Notes: a model not told the origin generated them from the letters alone. 64,000 nucleotides of DNA from JBDHWI01 sp964590135 (GCA_964590135.1 CAZPVX010000003.1:118441-182440), one strand, 5' to 3'. Shown: positions 1 to 8,342, counted from the stretch's first letter. Numbers and translations are program-made.

Positions 1-610
1 CCGCCTGGATCGAGTTGAACGAGCCTGATGCATCCACGCCGATCAACGCGTCTTTGCCGGCGATTTGGCGCAGCAGCCCCACGCGCTTTGCATCGAGCGC
101 GATGTCCTCGCCCACCGGCATCTTGAACATGGTGTAGCCGGCGTTGGTCAGCGCCTCGGCGTCGCGCCGCACTTTGCCGAGCGGATCATCGGGCTGGTAG
201 TAGCCGGCGATGGCGATGCAGGGCAGGTCGCGCCGGCTGCCGCCAAGCAGTTGCCACAGCGGCACACCCATCAGCCTGGCGCGCAAATCCCACAGCGCGA
301 CATCGACGATGGAGAGCGCGCGAGCGTATGCGCCGGCTTCACCGATCATGCGCACCTGCGCGCGCGCCCTGTGCCAGATGCTGCGGCTGTCATGCGCTGA
401 GGCGCCGATCACCAGCGGCTTGAGGTGGCGTTCGATGGTTTCGGCGATGCCGGCGACGCGGCCAAGCCCATAGCCAGTGCCAATGTAATCGCCGCATGCC
501 GCTCGCGCAAATACGAACTCGCGCTGCGTGATCACCTTGCCCCAGACGAAGAGCGGTTCGGGCAAAGGCACCACCACGCGAAAAACATCCAGCGACTCAA
601 CGGCAGGCAT
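1..610 (-). CDS. Enolase-superfamily (mandelate racemase/muconate lactonizing) enzyme, C-terminus outside window
   Basis: 203 N-terminal residues are visible; the gene runs off the left edge. The capping domain (about residues 1-125) and the start of the TIM barrel are recognisable from the VALWDLRARLMGVPLWQLLGG block (residues 104-124, a family hallmark) and from FKMPVG at 162-167. Family members dehydrate or racemise sugar acids with a Lys-x-Lys base motif and three acidic metal ligands. Here the motif position reads K163-M-P, so the second lysine is missing, and the first metal ligand is probably D193. The start is 17 bases after the stop of the binding-protein gene, with AGGAG just upstream, so it is the last visible member of the sugar-transport operon. 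Likely a sugar-acid dehydratase; the substrate cannot be read from this part. Confidence 0.8.
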   Translation of the reverse strand, partial: MPAVESLDVFRVVVPLPEPLFVWGKVITQREFVFARAACGDYIGTGYGLGRVAGIAETIERHLKPLVIGASAHDSRSIWHRARAQVRMIGEAGAYARALSIVDVALWDLRARLMGVPLWQLLGGSRRDLPCIAIAGYYQPDDPLGKVRRDAEALTNAGYTMFKMPVGEDIALDAKRVGLLRQIAGKDALIGVDASGSFNSIQA

Positions 611-627
611 GATGAATTGCAATCTCC

Positions 628-2004
628 TCACTCTTGCAGACAGATCTGTATCTCTGCATCGGCCTTTTCGGTGGCGACATCGACCGTCGATGGGTCGGCG
701 ATGATGGTCTTGATCAGCTTTGTCATCGACTCCAGCACGATGCCGCCGTAGTAGCTGCCGCACTTGATCGGATATGCCGGCGGCACGATGCCCATTGAGC
801 CGGCGCCAACAAACGCCTGCATGTTCGTCGGCGGCAGATTGCTCACCGGATTCGCCACTTCGGGGCGCGCGCTGAGCGATTGCAGCATCGGGATGGTTTG
901 CCGGCGTTTGAACAGGTCGAATTGCACGTCGGGGTCTGCGAGCAGTTTCACGAACTCCCATGCCAGTTGAGGGTTCTTCGTGTTTTTGTTGACGGAGAAG
1001 CCCAGCGAGGTGAGGCCGGCGTATTGGCCGCGCGGATGCGCCGGCACGCGCTGCACATCCCACTCGAAGCGATTTTCGACCAGCTGACGGATGGTCGGGA
1101 TAAATGCCGAAATCTGGAACATCGTTGCGCAGCGCTGGGTGATGAAGCAGTTGTCGCGGGCGCGCTTTGCGGCCGGCAATGCGACATTTGGCTGCTTCCA
1201 CAAATTGGCGTAGGCGGCAAGTCCCTGGCGCGATGCCGGCGAACTGAGCGTGCTGGTCTTGCCATCGTCGCTGAGCGGGCTGCCGCCATAGCCGGCGATG
1301 AAGGTGAGGAAATACGGCCACCACGTGCCATTCTCAAAATCGAAACAATATGTGTCAGGTTTGTCCTCGGCGATGCGTTCGCAGGCAGCCAGCAAGTCAT
1401 CCCAGGTCATCGTCGCGGTGGGCAAGGGGGCATTTGCCTGCTCGAACAGTGTTTTGTTGTAATACATCTGCACTGTCTCAAGTCCCATCGGCACCATGAA
1501 CACGCCAGGCTGGTTGGGCAGTTTGCCCAGATTCAACACGTTCGGATAGATGTCTGCCAGCACATTGACCCGGTCGGTTTTTGCCAGCGGTTCCACATCC
1601 ATCGCCACGCCGGCGTCGGCCAACTGCGGCACGAACAAGTCAGCGTTGAAGAAGACATCTTCGAGCTTCTCCTCTTTCTGGCGGGCGATCAGGCCAAAGG
1701 CGAACTGGCCGGCATCCTGCGGATCGATGGCCGAGGGCGTCAGTCGCACATCCAGCGTGTTGACTTTGACTGTGACGTTGGGGTAGCGCTGGATGAAAGC
1801 GGCCCGCATTGCGTTCACAGCTTCCGCCGGCGGTCCGTCGATGGTGAAGACGGTGATCTCGCCGGTGGCATCAGCCAGAAGCGCATTGGCCGATTCAGGC
1901 TCGCTGGTGGGTTCGGGGGCCGGTGCGGCGCTGCACGCCGCCAGCATGGCGCACATCACCAGCGCGATGATGGAGATTCTGTTTGCGTTGCGCATGGTAT
2001 TCAT
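628..2004 (-). CDS. ABC sugar transporter substrate-binding lipoprotein (family 1), second copy
   Basis: 458 residues. The N-terminus is a lipoprotein signal peptide with the box LAAC at about residues 21-24, followed by a Pro/Glu-rich linker, so the protein is membrane-anchored and captures a carbohydrate outside the cell. The body has the extracellular solute-binding family 1 pattern (YYNKTLFEQA, MTWDDLLAAC, GYGG, LAWEFVKLL). It is clearly paralogous to the binding protein at 3980-5353 and keeps the same six mature-chain cysteines (for example NCF...RCA, KCG and QICL), suggesting three disulfides. It lies 36 bases after the permease gene at 2041 and 17 bases before the dehydratase at 610. 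There is no ATPase in the operon, so a shared one encoded elsewhere is needed. The ligand is unknown. Confidence 0.88.
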   Translation of the reverse strand: MNTMRNANRISIIALVMCAMLAACSAAPAPEPTSEPESANALLADATGEITVFTIDGPPAEAVNAMRAAFIQRYPNVTVKVNTLDVRLTPSAIDPQDAGQFAFGLIARQKEEKLEDVFFNADLFVPQLADAGVAMDVEPLAKTDRVNVLADIYPNVLNLGKLPNQPGVFMVPMGLETVQMYYNKTLFEQANAPLPTATMTWDDLLAACERIAEDKPDTYCFDFENGTWWPYFLTFIAGYGGSPLSDDGKTSTLSSPASRQGLAAYANLWKQPNVALPAAKRARDNCFITQRCATMFQISAFIPTIRQLVENRFEWDVQRVPAHPRGQYAGLTSLGFSVNKNTKNPQLAWEFVKLLADPDVQFDLFKRRQTIPMLQSLSARPEVANPVSNLPPTNMQAFVGAGSMGIVPPAYPIKCGSYYGGIVLESMTKLIKTIIADPSTVDVATEKADAEIQICLQE

Positions 2005-2040
2005 TCCACGGCAACTATAGCGCGCCGCGCATTTTTCACG

Positions 2041-2940
2041 CTAGCGATTGACGCCGGTCAGCACGATGCCACGGATGAAGTAACGCTGAGCAACGAAGAA
2101 CACGACGATCATCGGGATCGTCATCAGGAACGACACCGCCATCATGTATTGCATCTGCGTCTGGCCGTATAGCCCGTTGAACTGGTTGATGCCCAGCGCC
2201 AGGGTGAACTTCTCCAGGCTGCGCAGATAGATCAGCGGACCGTAGAAGTCGTTCCACACGCCTTGAAAGGTGAAGATGGCGACGGTGAGGATGCCCGGCA
2301 TTGACAATGGCACGAAGATGCGCAAAAGAATTTGCAGCCGGCTCGCGCCGTCTATGTAGGCCGCGTCTTCCAATTCGGCAGGGATGCCCATGAAGAATTG
2401 CCGCAACAGAAAGATGTTCAGCGCGCCGCCGCCAAACCATGCTGGGATGATCAGTGGGTTGAACGTGTCGAGCCAGCCGATGCGGAAGAATGCGATGTAG
2501 AGCGGGATCAACGTCACCTGCGGCGGCAGCATGATTGTGGCGATGGTGAAGATGAACCAGAAATTGCGGCCAGGGAAGCGGATGCGCGCAAAGCCGTATG
2601 CACACATCGTCGAAGAGAGCAGCACGCCGGCCATCACCGCGACCGTAATGAAGAGGGTGTTCAGCGTCCAGCGTGAAAATTGGGTGTTCTCGTAATTCCA
2701 CGCGTCCGGATAGTTTTGCCAGTGCAATGTGCTGGGGATCAGGATTGGCGGCCACGTGTAGGCTTCGGCATTGGTTTTCAGCGAAGTGGAAACCATCCAG
2801 ATCAACGGCAGCAGGAAGATGGCTGAGATGAGGAGCATGACCCCCAACAGGAGGAGCGTGCGCAGCGCATCGCGCGCAGAGCTTCGCCCGCGCTTTGAGG
2901 CCGTTTGCAAAGAGGGCATAGTGGTGGAGGCGTTGCTCAT
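2041..2940 (-). CDS. ABC sugar transporter permease, MalG type
   Basis: 299 residues, inner-membrane subunit with six predicted hydrophobic segments. The BPD-type coupling loop is seen at ELEDAAYIDGASRLQILLRI (EAA-like motif; AAYIDGAS), which docks the ATPase. The frame is open further upstream, but I place the start at the ATG of MSNAST because its ATGA overlaps the stop of the upstream permease gene, the normal coupling in these operons. It forms the heterodimeric pore with the product of 2937-3869. The substrate is presumably the sugar bound by the two flanking lipoproteins. Confidence 0.92.
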   Translation of the reverse strand: MSNASTTMPSLQTASKRGRSSARDALRTLLLLGVMLLISAIFLLPLIWMVSTSLKTNAEAYTWPPILIPSTLHWQNYPDAWNYENTQFSRWTLNTLFITVAVMAGVLLSSTMCAYGFARIRFPGRNFWFIFTIATIMLPPQVTLIPLYIAFFRIGWLDTFNPLIIPAWFGGGALNIFLLRQFFMGIPAELEDAAYIDGASRLQILLRIFVPLSMPGILTVAIFTFQGVWNDFYGPLIYLRSLEKFTLALGINQFNGLYGQTQMQYMMAVSFLMTIPMIVVFFVAQRYFIRGIVLTGVNR

Positions 2941-3869
2941 TTCTTCACCTCGTAATACACCAGCGCGTCCGAACCCTTGAAAAGAATGAGTGTCAGCGCG
3001 AGGATGATCGCAAACATCACCCAGGCCATGGCGCTGGCGAGCCCCATTGCTGTCCACTTGAACGCTTTTTCATACAGGTTCAGGTTGTAAAAGAATGTAG
3101 AGAACAGCGGGCCGCCCTGCGTAAGCACATACGCCGGCAGAAAATACTGGAAAGTCGCAATCAAGCCAGTGACGAGGTTGAAGAAGATAGTCGGCGAGAG
3201 TTGGGGCAGGGTGATATTCCAGAAAAGTTGCGCGCCGTTTGCCCCGTCGATCTTGCCGGCCTCATACAGCGATTCGGGGATGGCTTGCAGGCCGGCGAGG
3301 AACACTACCATCGTCGGCCCCACGCCCCACAGGCTCAACGCGATGAGCGTTGGCAGTGCAGTGCTGGGGTCGGTGAGGAAGGTTCCTGGCGGCAGGCCAA
3401 GCGCCTTCAGCGTGGCATTGATCAGGCCATAGGTCGGGTTCAACATCCAGCCCCATACGAAGGCGGTGGCGAGCGCCGGCACGATGGTCGGCATGTAAAA
3501 CGTGGTGCGAAAGAAGCGCTGCAATGGCAGCTTTTGATTGAGCAGGAGCGCTGCGCCCAGCGCTGCAGTCAGCGTAAGTGGCAGCGCGATGATGCCGTAG
3601 GTCAACGTCACGACCAGCGAATGCAATACGCGCAAGCTGGGAATGCGCACCATGTCCACGTAGTTCTGCACGCCGATCCATTGCGGCGCCTTGAGCAACG
3701 GATATTCGGTGAAGCTGATCAGGAGTGAAGCTACCATTGGCAGCAGTGTCCAGATCAGCAGTCCGAGCACCACTGGCGCAATAAACAAATAACCTTCGAT
3801 TGCATCTCGCCAATACGTTTTCGAGCGCCGTTGTTTTTTATTCTTAACTACCAGCGGTTGTGATGTCAT
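2937..3869 (-). CDS. ABC sugar transporter permease, MalF type
   Basis: 310 residues with about six membrane segments and the binding-protein-dependent permease motif (ESLYEAGKIDGANGAQLFW, an EAA loop) near residue 200. The cytoplasmic N-terminus is basic (KNKKQRRSKTYWRDAIEGYL). It is the partner of the MalG-type permease, which it overlaps by four bases. It follows the binding-protein gene at 3980 after 110 bases that contain a strong hairpin (3894-3939), an arrangement that normally lets the binding protein be made in excess over the pore. The start ATG at 3869 has GGAGG about five bases upstream. Confidence 0.92.
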   Translation of the reverse strand: MTSQPLVVKNKKQRRSKTYWRDAIEGYLFIAPVVLGLLIWTLLPMVASLLISFTEYPLLKAPQWIGVQNYVDMVRIPSLRVLHSLVVTLTYGIIALPLTLTAALGAALLLNQKLPLQRFFRTTFYMPTIVPALATAFVWGWMLNPTYGLINATLKALGLPPGTFLTDPSTALPTLIALSLWGVGPTMVVFLAGLQAIPESLYEAGKIDGANGAQLFWNITLPQLSPTIFFNLVTGLIATFQYFLPAYVLTQGGPLFSTFFYNLNLYEKAFKWTAMGLASAMAWVMFAIILALTLILFKGSDALVYYEVKK

Positions 3870-3893
3870 TCATCCTCCAATGCGCTATAAGGA

Positions 3894-3939
3894 TGTGCGA
3901 CGCACCTGTGGTGGGCTCTTGGCACTGGCGCGTCGCACA
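3894..3939 (-). repeat. Intercistronic stem-loop between binding-protein and permease genes
   Basis: TGTGCGACGC (3894-3903) and GCGTCGCACA (3930-3939) form a perfect 10-bp stem around a 26-base loop, inside the 110-base gap of the operon. There is no T-run after it in the direction of transcription, so it looks like an mRNA stabiliser or partial terminator rather than a full terminator. Confidence 0.7.
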
Positions 3940-3979
3940 TTGGGCAAACGATAAGTTTCTCTGGACGTATGGGGAATGA

Positions 3980-5353
3980 CTAGCCGCTCTTATCCAGACA
4001 GGCCTGAATCTCGGCGTCGGCCTCGGTTGTGGCTTGATCGACACTCTTTGCGCCGCGAATGATCGATTCAAGCATGGCATTGATGGCGCTATTGACCTGG
4101 CCGCTGTAAAGACCTCCGCATTTCACAGGATAGTTCTGTGGGAAGATGCCGATGTTGCCGCCGTTGACGAAGGCTGCCATATTCTTTGGCGGTTTGCCAT
4201 CGTCAGGGTTTGCCACTGCCGGATCTGTCGCCATCGACTTGAGCAATGGTGCAGTCAAACGTTGCTTGAATAGTTCGAGTTGTGTCTCAGGCATGGCCAT
4301 CAACTTGAGGAACTCCCACGCCATCTGAGGATCCTTGGCATTCTTGCTGATGGAAAAGCCATAGGTGCCCATGCCAGTGACGTGCTTCTTTGGATGTGCC
4401 GGCGCAAACTGCACATCCCACTCGAACTTATCACCGATCTTGGCGCGGAAGTCGTTGATGAACGCGGGGATATGGAAGAAAGCAGCGCACTTCTCCACTA
4501 CGAAGCAATCGGTGATGTTGCTGCCGGGAGGCACAGCCACCTTGTGCTTGGTCCACAATTCGCCGTAGGCGGTGAGGCCGGCGCGCGCTTCCGCGGTGCT
4601 GAACTGGCTCTTCTTGCCGTCTTCACTCAGCACGCGACCGCCATAGCCCTCAATCCACGGCACAAAGTAGGCCCACCAGTTACCGGCGCCATGGTCGAAG
4701 CAGTAGGTGTCGGGGTTCTTGGACATCACTGTCTTGCAGGCAGCGATGAAATCATCCCATGTCATGTTCTCGGTGGGTAGCGGTGCGCCGGCTTTTTCCC
4801 ACATTGTCTTGTTGTAGTACATCTGCACCGTGTCGAGACCGGATGGGATCATGAAGATGCCGGGGCGGAAGCCGACCTTGCCGAGGCCAAGAATGCTAGG
4901 ATAGATGTCGTCAAGATTGAAGTTCTTGTCGCTCTTGGCCAAGGGTTCCATGTCTGTGAGCAGATCGGCGTCCACGAATGGTGGCACAAACAAGTCGGCG
5001 TTGAAGATGATATCTTCAAGGTTGTTTGCGGCACCTTTGGCGTACATTGCTTCGGCAAAGTCACCACTGCCATGCGTGTTGATGGTGACCTTGACATTGG
5101 GTTGTATCTTCTCAAACTGTGCCTTCATCAAGTCAAGCACCTTTGCTGGCGCGCCTGGAAGGGTATAAACGGTGATCTCGCTTGTGGCACTGGCAACTGG
5201 GGCGGCAGTAGCTTCGCCGGCGGCCACTGGCGCTGTGGTGGCTGCCGGCGCGGCGGGAATGGGTGGTGCAGCGCAGGCGGTAGCCACAATCGCTATCGCG
5301 GCCAAGGTTGCAATCGTCGTCTTTTTTCGCGCGCTCTTCGTTTGGGTTGGCAT
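3980..5353 (-). CDS. ABC sugar transporter substrate-binding lipoprotein (family 1), first copy
   Basis: 457 residues. A basic start (MPTQTKSARKKTT) is followed by a hydrophobic stretch and the lipobox ATAC, then an Ala/Pro linker. The mature part shows family 1 features: YYNKTMWEKAGAPLP, NMTWDDFIAACK, GYGG and PQMAWEFLKL. The start at 5353 is favoured over one eight codons upstream because AGGAGG lies six to seven bases before it. It is the first gene of the transport operon and has a near-consensus promoter at 5491-5518. It is about half identical by eye to the second copy at 628-2004, with matching cysteines. It should feed sugar to the permeases at 2041-3869. Confidence 0.9.
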   Translation of the reverse strand: MPTQTKSARKKTTIATLAAIAIVATACAAPPIPAAPAATTAPVAAGEATAAPVASATSEITVYTLPGAPAKVLDLMKAQFEKIQPNVKVTINTHGSGDFAEAMYAKGAANNLEDIIFNADLFVPPFVDADLLTDMEPLAKSDKNFNLDDIYPSILGLGKVGFRPGIFMIPSGLDTVQMYYNKTMWEKAGAPLPTENMTWDDFIAACKTVMSKNPDTYCFDHGAGNWWAYFVPWIEGYGGRVLSEDGKKSQFSTAEARAGLTAYGELWTKHKVAVPPGSNITDCFVVEKCAAFFHIPAFINDFRAKIGDKFEWDVQFAPAHPKKHVTGMGTYGFSISKNAKDPQMAWEFLKLMAMPETQLELFKQRLTAPLLKSMATDPAVANPDDGKPPKNMAAFVNGGNIGIFPQNYPVKCGGLYSGQVNSAINAMLESIIRGAKSVDQATTEADAEIQACLDKSG

Positions 5354-5402
5354 GGAAAAACCTCCTATTACTTTCAAGCGTGAACGAGATTCGCGATGTG
5401 TG

Positions 5403-5414
5403 CAATCATGATTG
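5403..5414. promoter_or_regulatory. Palindrome CAATCATGATTG in leader of transport operon, candidate operator
   Basis: A perfect 12-base palindrome between the promoter at 5491-5518 and the binding-protein start at 5353. The neighbouring gene encodes an IclR regulator, so this could be its site, but I have no second copy to support a motif. Confidence 0.3.
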
Positions 5415-5490
5415 AACTGGGAGTGTGTCTGGTGATTTTGTTGGTGCGACAGAAACGCTTTGTCCCTCCTTGTTGTTGTGACGTGTATGG

Positions 5491-5518
5491 ATCATAGAGA
5501 GCCACGTCGCATTGTCAA
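5491..5518 (-). promoter_or_regulatory. Sigma-70 type promoter of the sugar transport operon
   Basis: Read on the minus strand: TTGACA (5518-5513), 16 bases, TATGAT (5496-5491). This matches 6/6 and 5/6 of the consensus. It lies just after the IclR stop codon and gives an untranslated leader of about 130 bases before the binding-protein ATG at 5353. Confidence 0.7.
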
Positions 5519-5552
5519 ACTAATTGAATCGTTTTTTGTTTATTTGAAAAAT

Positions 5553-6422
5553 TTATTCGTTAAACGACAAGGAGGCAGGTGGATACCTCCCCATGTAACC
5601 GAGAGCAACAGATGCCTGCAAGCCGGCGCGCTTCACTGCCTCGATCAATTCTGGCAGGCGCTTGACAAACCGGCCGCTGGGCAGCGAAAGGGTATATGCG
5701 CCGATCGGAAACCCGCTGCGATCGAAGATCGGCGCGGATACGCAACTCACACCGTCAGCAAACTCTTCGCGATCCATCGCGTAGCCGCGCGCGCTGATCT
5801 CGCGCAAGTGATCGATGAACGTGTCGGCGTCGGTGATGGTGTTGGCGGTGCGGCGCTGCATGCGATGGATGGACAGATACGAGCGCACGCGATCTTCAGA
5901 CAGGAAGGCCAGGATGGCCTTGCCGGAGGCGCGCGCATGAGCAAAGCCGGCGTAGCCGATCTCCAGTGAGCGCACATGCACTGAATGCGAGCCTTCGATG
6001 TTGCGTTGCAGCACGATGTTGTCGCCATACCAGCCGGAGATATAGGATGTTTCGCCGGTCTCTTCGTTTAATTTTGCCAATACGTCGAGCAGCCCTTGCT
6101 GTGGCGCGAGATGGGTGCGGAAGCTGTCGTGCAAGAAGGCGATGCGGCTGCCGAGGCCATAGCAGCTGCCTGGCAACCGCACTACGTAGCCGTCGTCCTC
6201 TAGCGTGCGCAAAATGTGATAGCACGTGCCAATCTTGATGTGGGTCTCTTTGCTCAGCCATTTTGCGGTGGCTGCGCCGGTGCTGCCGGCGATGGCCTCC
6301 ATGATGCGCAAGCCACGCTTCAACGAGAGCAAAATGCCGGTGGTGCCTTTGCCGCGCACTGCGCCAACTGAGCCCTCTGTCTTTTCTGCCAAACCAGTCA
6401 AACCATTTTTGTTCATAGACAC
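5553..6422 (-). CDS. IclR family transcriptional regulator
   Basis: 289 residues. The winged helix-turn-helix occupies about residues 35-95 (LKRGLRIMEAI; TAKWLSKETHIKIGTCYHIL; YVVRLPGSCYGLGSRI), after a low-complexity 25-residue leader. The effector-binding domain follows, with the IclR signatures GYAGFAHARASGKAILAFL and DREEFADGVSCVSAPIFD near the C-terminus. Regulators of this family sense small organic acids or sugar acids and control catabolic operons. It sits between the transporter operon downstream and the divergent sugar-acid operon at 6566, so both are plausible targets. Effector unknown. Confidence 0.92.
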   Translation of the reverse strand: MSMNKNGLTGLAEKTEGSVGAVRGKGTTGILLSLKRGLRIMEAIAGSTGAATAKWLSKETHIKIGTCYHILRTLEDDGYVVRLPGSCYGLGSRIAFLHDSFRTHLAPQQGLLDVLAKLNEETGETSYISGWYGDNIVLQRNIEGSHSVHVRSLEIGYAGFAHARASGKAILAFLSEDRVRSYLSIHRMQRRTANTITDADTFIDHLREISARGYAMDREEFADGVSCVSAPIFDRSGFPIGAYTLSLPSGRFVKRLPELIEAVKRAGLQASVALGYMGRYPPASLSFNE

Positions 6423-6476
6423 CCCGACTTTTCTTTGACCATCCTCTGTCTGTTGAATGCATTGCGAGTGGTGGAT

Positions 6477-6504
6477 TTGACAGATAAGTTCAAATACCTA
6501 CACT
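6477..6504 (+). promoter_or_regulatory. Candidate promoter of the sugar-acid operon
   Basis: TTGACA (6477-6482), 16 bases, TACACT (6499-6504) in the 143-base region shared with the divergent IclR gene. The leader to the ATG at 6566 would be about 55 bases. Confidence 0.5.
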
Positions 6505-6565
6505 CGCCATCGGCTATGATAAACGCGCGCTCATATCGCGCAAGTCGAGAACCTTTGGGGAACTC

Positions 6566-7525
6566 ATGAGTAATCTATCGAACATTCGTCGTATCGTCGT
6601 CATTGGCGCCGGCCAGATGGGGCCGGGCATCGCGCAGGCATGCGCACAGGCCGGCTATAGCGCTGTCGTCATCGCTCGCTCTATCGCTTCGCTTGACAAG
6701 GCGCAGGTTAAAGTGCAGGCCAACCTTGATGCCATGCTGCCGTATGGCCTGATCAGGCAGGAGGAGATTGCACCGTTGCTCAGTCGCATCAGTTATCGCA
6801 ACGACGGGTTGGCCGGCGCCGCCGAGGCTGACCTCATCATCGAGGGCGTGACCGAGGATCTGCCTCTCAAGCAACAGCTCTTTGCCGATTTGGAGCGGGT
6901 GTGCCGGCCCAACGCGATCATCATGAGCACAACGAGCGGCCTGCGCTGCACCGACATCGCCGCGAAGATGCAGCAGCCTGAACGCGCCATTGTTGGCCAT
7001 TACTGGAACCCCCCTCACTTGCTGCCGCTGGTGGAGGTGGCGCCGGGTGAGAAGACGGCACAGGGAATCACCGACACGGTGATCGCTTTCTTGAAAACGA
7101 CTGGTCATACGCCGGTGCTGTGCCGCAAGGAAGCGCTCGGCTTTGTCGCCAACCGCCTGCAACATGCCCTGTGGCGCGAAGCGCTGGCCATCGTAGAGCA
7201 GGGCATTGCCACGCCGGATGAAGTGGATGATGCGCTGAAAACCAGTTTCGGCGCGCGGACGCCGGTGCTGGGCATCTTCGAACACATGGATCTGGTCGGC
7301 CTCGATCTGACGCGCTATCTGCATAGCTACCTGCTGGCCGACCTGGACGTGCAGAAAGGGCCGAACGCCGTGCTGACAGAGCGGGTGCAGCGTGGTGACC
7401 TGGGCGTGAAGACAGGCAAAGGGTTCTACGACTGGTCCACAAAGAGCGCCGGCGACGTGCTTCGCGCGCGCGACACGTTGCTGCTTGAATTGGCGGCGAA
7501 GCGAAAGATGGCGCAAGGCGGATGA
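6566..7525 (+). CDS. NAD-dependent 3-hydroxyacid dehydrogenase (3-hydroxyacyl-CoA dehydrogenase fold; gulonate-dehydrogenase-like)
   Basis: 319 residues. The Rossmann domain begins VVIGAGQMGPGIAQA (residues 11-25). The linker motif EGVTEDLPLKQQLFADL and a C-terminal dimer domain ending KTGKGFYDW are typical of the 3-hydroxyacyl-CoA dehydrogenase family. The usual HFFNP active-site block is replaced by HYWNPPHLLPLVEV, which resembles the lambda-crystallin/L-gulonate 3-dehydrogenase branch acting on free hydroxyacids rather than CoA esters. That fits the neighbours, which are sugar and sugar-acid enzymes. It is first in the plus-strand operon, divergent from IclR. The canonical paralog in this window (29357-30205) keeps HFFNP. 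The exact substrate is inferred only. Confidence 0.8.
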   Translation: MSNLSNIRRIVVIGAGQMGPGIAQACAQAGYSAVVIARSIASLDKAQVKVQANLDAMLPYGLIRQEEIAPLLSRISYRNDGLAGAAEADLIIEGVTEDLPLKQQLFADLERVCRPNAIIMSTTSGLRCTDIAAKMQQPERAIVGHYWNPPHLLPLVEVAPGEKTAQGITDTVIAFLKTTGHTPVLCRKEALGFVANRLQHALWREALAIVEQGIATPDEVDDALKTSFGARTPVLGIFEHMDLVGLDLTRYLHSYLLADLDVQKGPNAVLTERVQRGDLGVKTGKGFYDWSTKSAGDVLRARDTLLLELAAKRKMAQGG

Positions 7526-7580
7526 CATTCGCTCTCATCAAGTTTTGACTGAAATCACAAATCACTTTCCCTAAAGCATC

Positions 7581-8342
7581 ATGTTGCGTTTTGCATACAG
7601 CACGATCAACTGGGGCAACACGTGTGATCTGCGTGCTGCCTTCGAAGACATCCGCAGCGCCGGCTGGCATGCTGTTGAGTTGTTTGACCATTCACTCGAT
7701 TGGCTCGGCACGCCAGACTATCTGCGGGGCTTGCTTGAGGGGCTCAAAGTAGCCACGTCGTTTGGATTAGTGGACCTGCCGGCGAGCGCGCGGCAGCTTC
7801 ACGTCCACAAGCGGCGTATCGAATTTGCGGCGGCGCTCGGTGCTGAGGCTTATGGCTTGGTCGGCGCGGGGAGGCCGCGCGCTCACCCGCCGGCGGCTGC
7901 CGAGATCAGCGAGTTGGCGCAGATGTGCGAGGCGCTTGCGATGCACGCAGCCGATCTGGGTGTGAAGGTGGCCTACCACCCGCATGCGCGCTGCACTGTT
8001 GAGAACGAAGGCGAGATCGATGCTCTGATGAATGAGACCGAATCACTCACGCTCTGCCTTGATGTGTCACACATCGCACTGGTCGGTGAAGACCCCATCG
8101 CGCACTTGAACAAGTATTACGCGCGGTTGGGCTATGTGCATCTGAAAGATTGGGCGCGAGGCGAATTCATCGAGATGGGGCAGGGCACACTCGGCATCGA
8201 CTTTCCGGCATGTCTGAAGCTGCTCGATGACCGGGGCTTCGCCGGCTGGCTGGTGGTCGAGCATAGTGTGAGCAGGACTTCGCCGATCGACAGCGCTATC
8301 GCCAATGCACGATATCTTCAACACCTGGGTTGCCAGATTTAA
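7581..8342 (+). CDS. Sugar phosphate isomerase/epimerase, xylose-isomerase-like TIM barrel
   Basis: 253 residues. The AP-endonuclease-2/xylose-isomerase-like fold is recognised by the metal-site strands: LCLDVSHIALVGEDP (about 158-172), YVHLKDWARG (about 184-193) and the final GWLVVEHS with its Glu ligand. Such enzymes isomerise or epimerise keto-sugars, inososes or hydroxypyruvate in the cytoplasm using a divalent metal. It starts 55 bases after the dehydrogenase and ends four bases before the Gfo/Idh gene. A second, diverged member of the same fold is encoded at 9585. Substrate not deducible. Confidence 0.85.
   Translation: MLRFAYSTINWGNTCDLRAAFEDIRSAGWHAVELFDHSLDWLGTPDYLRGLLEGLKVATSFGLVDLPASARQLHVHKRRIEFAAALGAEAYGLVGAGRPRAHPPAAAEISELAQMCEALAMHAADLGVKVAYHPHARCTVENEGEIDALMNETESLTLCLDVSHIALVGEDPIAHLNKYYARLGYVHLKDWARGEFIEMGQGTLGIDFPACLKLLDDRGFAGWLVVEHSVSRTSPIDSAIANARYLQHLGCQI

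Noticed and set aside
880..2172. Long open frame antisense to the second binding-protein gene
   Set aside because: It mirrors a gene with clear family motifs, has a composition rich in His, Arg and Gly, and matches nothing I recognise. Similar antisense frames at 37474-38964, 38888-40294 and 52705-54108 are rejected for the same reason.
6456..6463. AATGCATT palindrome as IclR operator
   Set aside because: Eight bases is too short to be meaningful, and there is no second copy near the other candidate target promoter.
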